A stretch of DNA of 7,193 nt. It comes from Planctomycetota bacterium. Lineage in GTDB: Bacteria; Planctomycetota; Planctomycetia; Pirellulales; Thermoguttaceae. Where the stretch lies: assembly GCA_023397045.1 (NCBI GenBank), contig JAEWUR010000055.1, forward strand, positions 1 through 7,193, read 5' to 3'. A program made the position numbers and the translations under genes. Positions 5,558 through 7,193 of this stretch are shown here, in pieces; position 1 is the stretch's first letter, and every line of letters begins with the position of its first letter. The notes under the pieces were generated by a model. It had not been told where the DNA came from and did not search any database. It saw nothing but the letters and a program-made list of their open reading frames with translations.

Positions 5558-5743
5558 CCGGATCGTGTTATTAAACAACCAGAAGAGGCGCAGCGAACGG
5601 CTTCTCTTCCAGGGAGGGCTCCCCGGATGCTCACGAAGGTAGCTGTGGTCGTTATCTGAGCCCAGGTCGTTAGACTTTTCGGGGGGGCCTACGCCTGCTA
5701 AACTGGTCCATCTTTGCTGCATCGAATAGGCGATCAACCCGGG
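5558..5743 (+). ncRNA. Candidate structured RNA or mutS leader
   Basis: After the AT-rich island, a set of nested pairings can be drawn by eye. ccggatcg (5558-5565) can pair with cgatc...cgg near 5731-5743, with a small bulge, as a long-range closing helix. Inside it are accag (5578-5582) with ctggt (5703-5707); gaagag (5582-5587) with ctcttc (5604-5609); ccagggag (5609-5616) with ctccccgg (5619-5626), one mismatch; gctca (5629-5633) with tgagc (5657-5661); and aggtc (5664-5668) with gactt (5673-5677) around GTTA. I recognise no known riboswitch, 6S, SRP, RNase P or tmRNA signature. Pairing of this quality can arise by chance, and the strand is not proven. It ends about 28 bases before the mutS start, so it could be a leader. 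Confidence 0.28.
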
Positions 5744-5770
5744 ATAGCACATCTGGTATTAGGTTTTGTA

Positions 5771-7193
5771 ATGGCCGTGACCCCGATGATGAAGCAGTAT
5801 GAGGAGGCGAAACAGGCGTGTCCCGACGCGCTTCTGCTGTTTCGGATGGGCGACTTCTATGAGATGTTCCACGAGGACGCGAAGACGGCCGCCCGGGTGC
5901 TGAATCTCGCTCTGACGAGTCGGGAAAAAGGCGAGAACGCCGTTCCGATGGCCGGCTTCCCGCATCATCAGTTGGAGAGCTATCTCGGCAAGCTGATCGC
6001 CGCGGGGATGCGGGCGGCGGTGTGCGAGCAGGTCGAAGATCCCAAGCTCGCTAAGGGGTTGGTGAAGCGCGAAGTGACGCGGATCGTCACGCCCGGCACG
6101 GTGACCGATGACGCTTTGTTGGATCCGCGGACGAGCAACTTTTTGGCCGCGATTGCACCGGGCGATCCGATTGGCGTGGCGTGGGTCGAGCTTTCGACGG
6201 GACGATTTTGGGCGTCGGGTTTCGCGGCCGGGCATCTTTCCGATCAACTGGCGCGGATTGCGCCGGCCGAGTGTTTGGTGAGCGAAGACGCCGACCCGTT
6301 GCCGGGCCATTTGCGCGAATCGATGATGGTCACGCGGCGGCCTGCCTGGGCGTTTTCGCAGAAGACGGCTCGGGACACGCTGGCGAAGCATTTTTCGACG
6401 GCCGGTCTGGAGGGATTCGGCTTCTCCGACGATCCGGTCGATAATCAGGCGATCCGTGCGGCCGGGGCGATCCTCGACTATCTGGCCGAGACGCAAAAAA
6501 GTTCATTGGAGCACATCGATCGTTTGACGCCGTATCGAGCGTCGGGCACGCTGGAGATCGACCAATCGAGCCGGCGCAGCCTCGAAATATCGCGAACGAT
6601 CCGCGACGCCCGGCGTGAAGGTTCGCTGCTCTGGGTGCTCGATCGGACGGTCACGGCCATGGGTTCGCGACTGCTGGCCGACTGGGTTGCGAATCCGCTT
6701 TGCGACGCGGCCGCGATCAACGACCGGCTGGACGCGGTCGGTGAACTGGTCGGCGATCAATCGTTGTGCGACGACCTGCACGAGAACTTGCGCCGCATCT
6801 ACGACATCGAGCGGCTGATGGCCCGGGTGACGACGGGCCGCGCCAGCCCACGCGATTTGAGTTTTTTGGGCCGGACGTTGCGGTCGTTGCCGACGATCAA
6901 GGCGCGGCTGACGGCCCGGCGAAGTCGACTGCTCGCGGAAATCGAGGGCGACATCGATTTGTGTCCTGAACTGCGAGCGACGTTGGAGGCCGCGCTGGCC
7001 GATGACTGTCCATTGTCGAGCCGTGACGGCGGTTTTATTCGCGATGGGTTTTCGGCGGAGTTGGACTCGCTTCGCGAGTTGGCCCACGGCGGCAAGCAAT
7101 GGATCGCCCGCTACCAGGCCCAGGAAACCGAACGGACCGGCATTGCGAATCTCAAGGTTGGGTTCAACAAGGTTTTTGGCTACTACCTTGAAG
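5771..7193 (+). CDS. mutS: DNA mismatch repair protein MutS (5' part, runs off the window)
   Basis: The frame is open from ATG 5771 to the window end, giving 474 residues of a protein usually around 850-900. MutS binds base mismatches and small loops in newly replicated DNA and recruits MutL. The N-terminus MAVTPMMKQYEEAK and the motif FRMGDFYEMF are diagnostic: Phe29-X-Glu31 is the Phe-Xaa-Glu wedge that contacts the mismatch. The mismatch-binding domain covers about residues 3-118, the connector domain starts near FLAAI (124), and the core/lever domain is recognised by LEID and SLEI (from 261). The visible part ends in LKVGFNKVFGYYLE, within the core/clamp region. The ATPase domain (Walker A, C-terminal) lies outside. 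A weak AGG at 5761-5763 precedes the chosen start by seven bases; ATG 5786 is a less likely alternative. The gene has a long non-coding upstream region and is probably the first gene of its transcript. Confidence 0.97.
   Translation, partial: MAVTPMMKQYEEAKQACPDALLLFRMGDFYEMFHEDAKTAARVLNLALTSREKGENAVPMAGFPHHQLESYLGKLIAAGMRAAVCEQVEDPKLAKGLVKREVTRIVTPGTVTDDALLDPRTSNFLAAIAPGDPIGVAWVELSTGRFWASGFAAGHLSDQLARIAPAECLVSEDADPLPGHLRESMMVTRRPAWAFSQKTARDTLAKHFSTAGLEGFGFSDDPVDNQAIRAAGAILDYLAETQKSSLEHIDRLTPYRASGTLEIDQSSRRSLEISRTIRDARREGSLLWVLDRTVTAMGSRLLADWVANPLCDAAAINDRLDAVGELVGDQSLCDDLHENLRRIYDIERLMARVTTGRASPRDLSFLGRTLRSLPTIKARLTARRSRLLAEIEGDIDLCPELRATLEAALADDCPLSSRDGGFIRDGFSAELDSLRELAHGGKQWIARYQAQETERTGIANLKVGFNKVFGYYLE

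Noticed and set aside
5486..5752. 88-residue minus-strand frame with a hydrophobic C-terminus
   Set aside because: The hydrophobic tail (Phe/Ile/Leu) is simply what AT-rich DNA encodes; no ribosome binding site, and codon use is unlike the real genes.
5558..5760. 6S RNA, SRP RNA, RNase P RNA, tmRNA or a known riboswitch before mutS
   Set aside because: None of their conserved core sequences could be found on either strand by eye, so only an unnamed candidate structure is reported.
5759..6496. 245-residue minus-strand frame opposite mutS
   Set aside because: mutS on the + strand is unmistakable; this is its shadow.

Overview
The window reads as chromosomal DNA from a GC-rich bacterium, most likely a planctomycete (Planctomycetota, Pirellulales-like). 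This is inferred from the gene types (a sugar phosphate isomerase/epimerase, a secreted DUF1570-type HExxH protein, an OleB-like hydrolase), from long spacers between genes, and from families of short GC-rich palindromes scattered among them. All convincing genes lie on the + strand. No tRNA, rRNA, CRISPR array, transposase or prophage gene is visible.

Layout: (1) 3-578, the 3' end of a TIM-barrel sugar phosphate isomerase/epimerase, followed by a strong intrinsic terminator (611-677). (2) 840-2441, a secreted or membrane-anchored putative zinc metalloprotease of the DUF1570 / peptidase-MA-like type. It has three in-frame copies of a palindromic repeat inside its coding sequence (1144-1250). 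(3) 2449-2648, four 48-bp tandem copies of the same repeat family, filling the gap to the next gene. (4) 2666-3553, an alpha/beta hydrolase of the haloalkane dehalogenase/OleB type. (5) 3609-3654, a second palindrome type and a possible terminator. (6) 3688-4170, a 6-pyruvoyl/6-carboxy-tetrahydropterin synthase family enzyme. (7) 4187-4291, three hairpins that share a TGAA loop. (8) 4438-5133, a FliG-like protein that lacks the torque-generating C-terminal domain. (9) 5134-5770, a gap without a convincing gene. It contains an AT-rich island (about 28% GC over 5471-5580) and a potentially structured segment. (10) 5771 to the window end, the 5' half of mutS.

The genes do not form one recognisable pathway. 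They look like a series of mostly monocistronic units separated by terminators and palindromic repeats. The most notable content is the repeat biology. One palindrome family occurs both as in-frame protein-coding sequence (33-bp period, 11 residues) and as an intergenic array (48-bp period). In two families the hairpin arms differ between copies by paired, compensatory changes, which suggests the folded form matters. The truncated stand-alone FliG and the AT-rich structured region before mutS are the other points worth checking.
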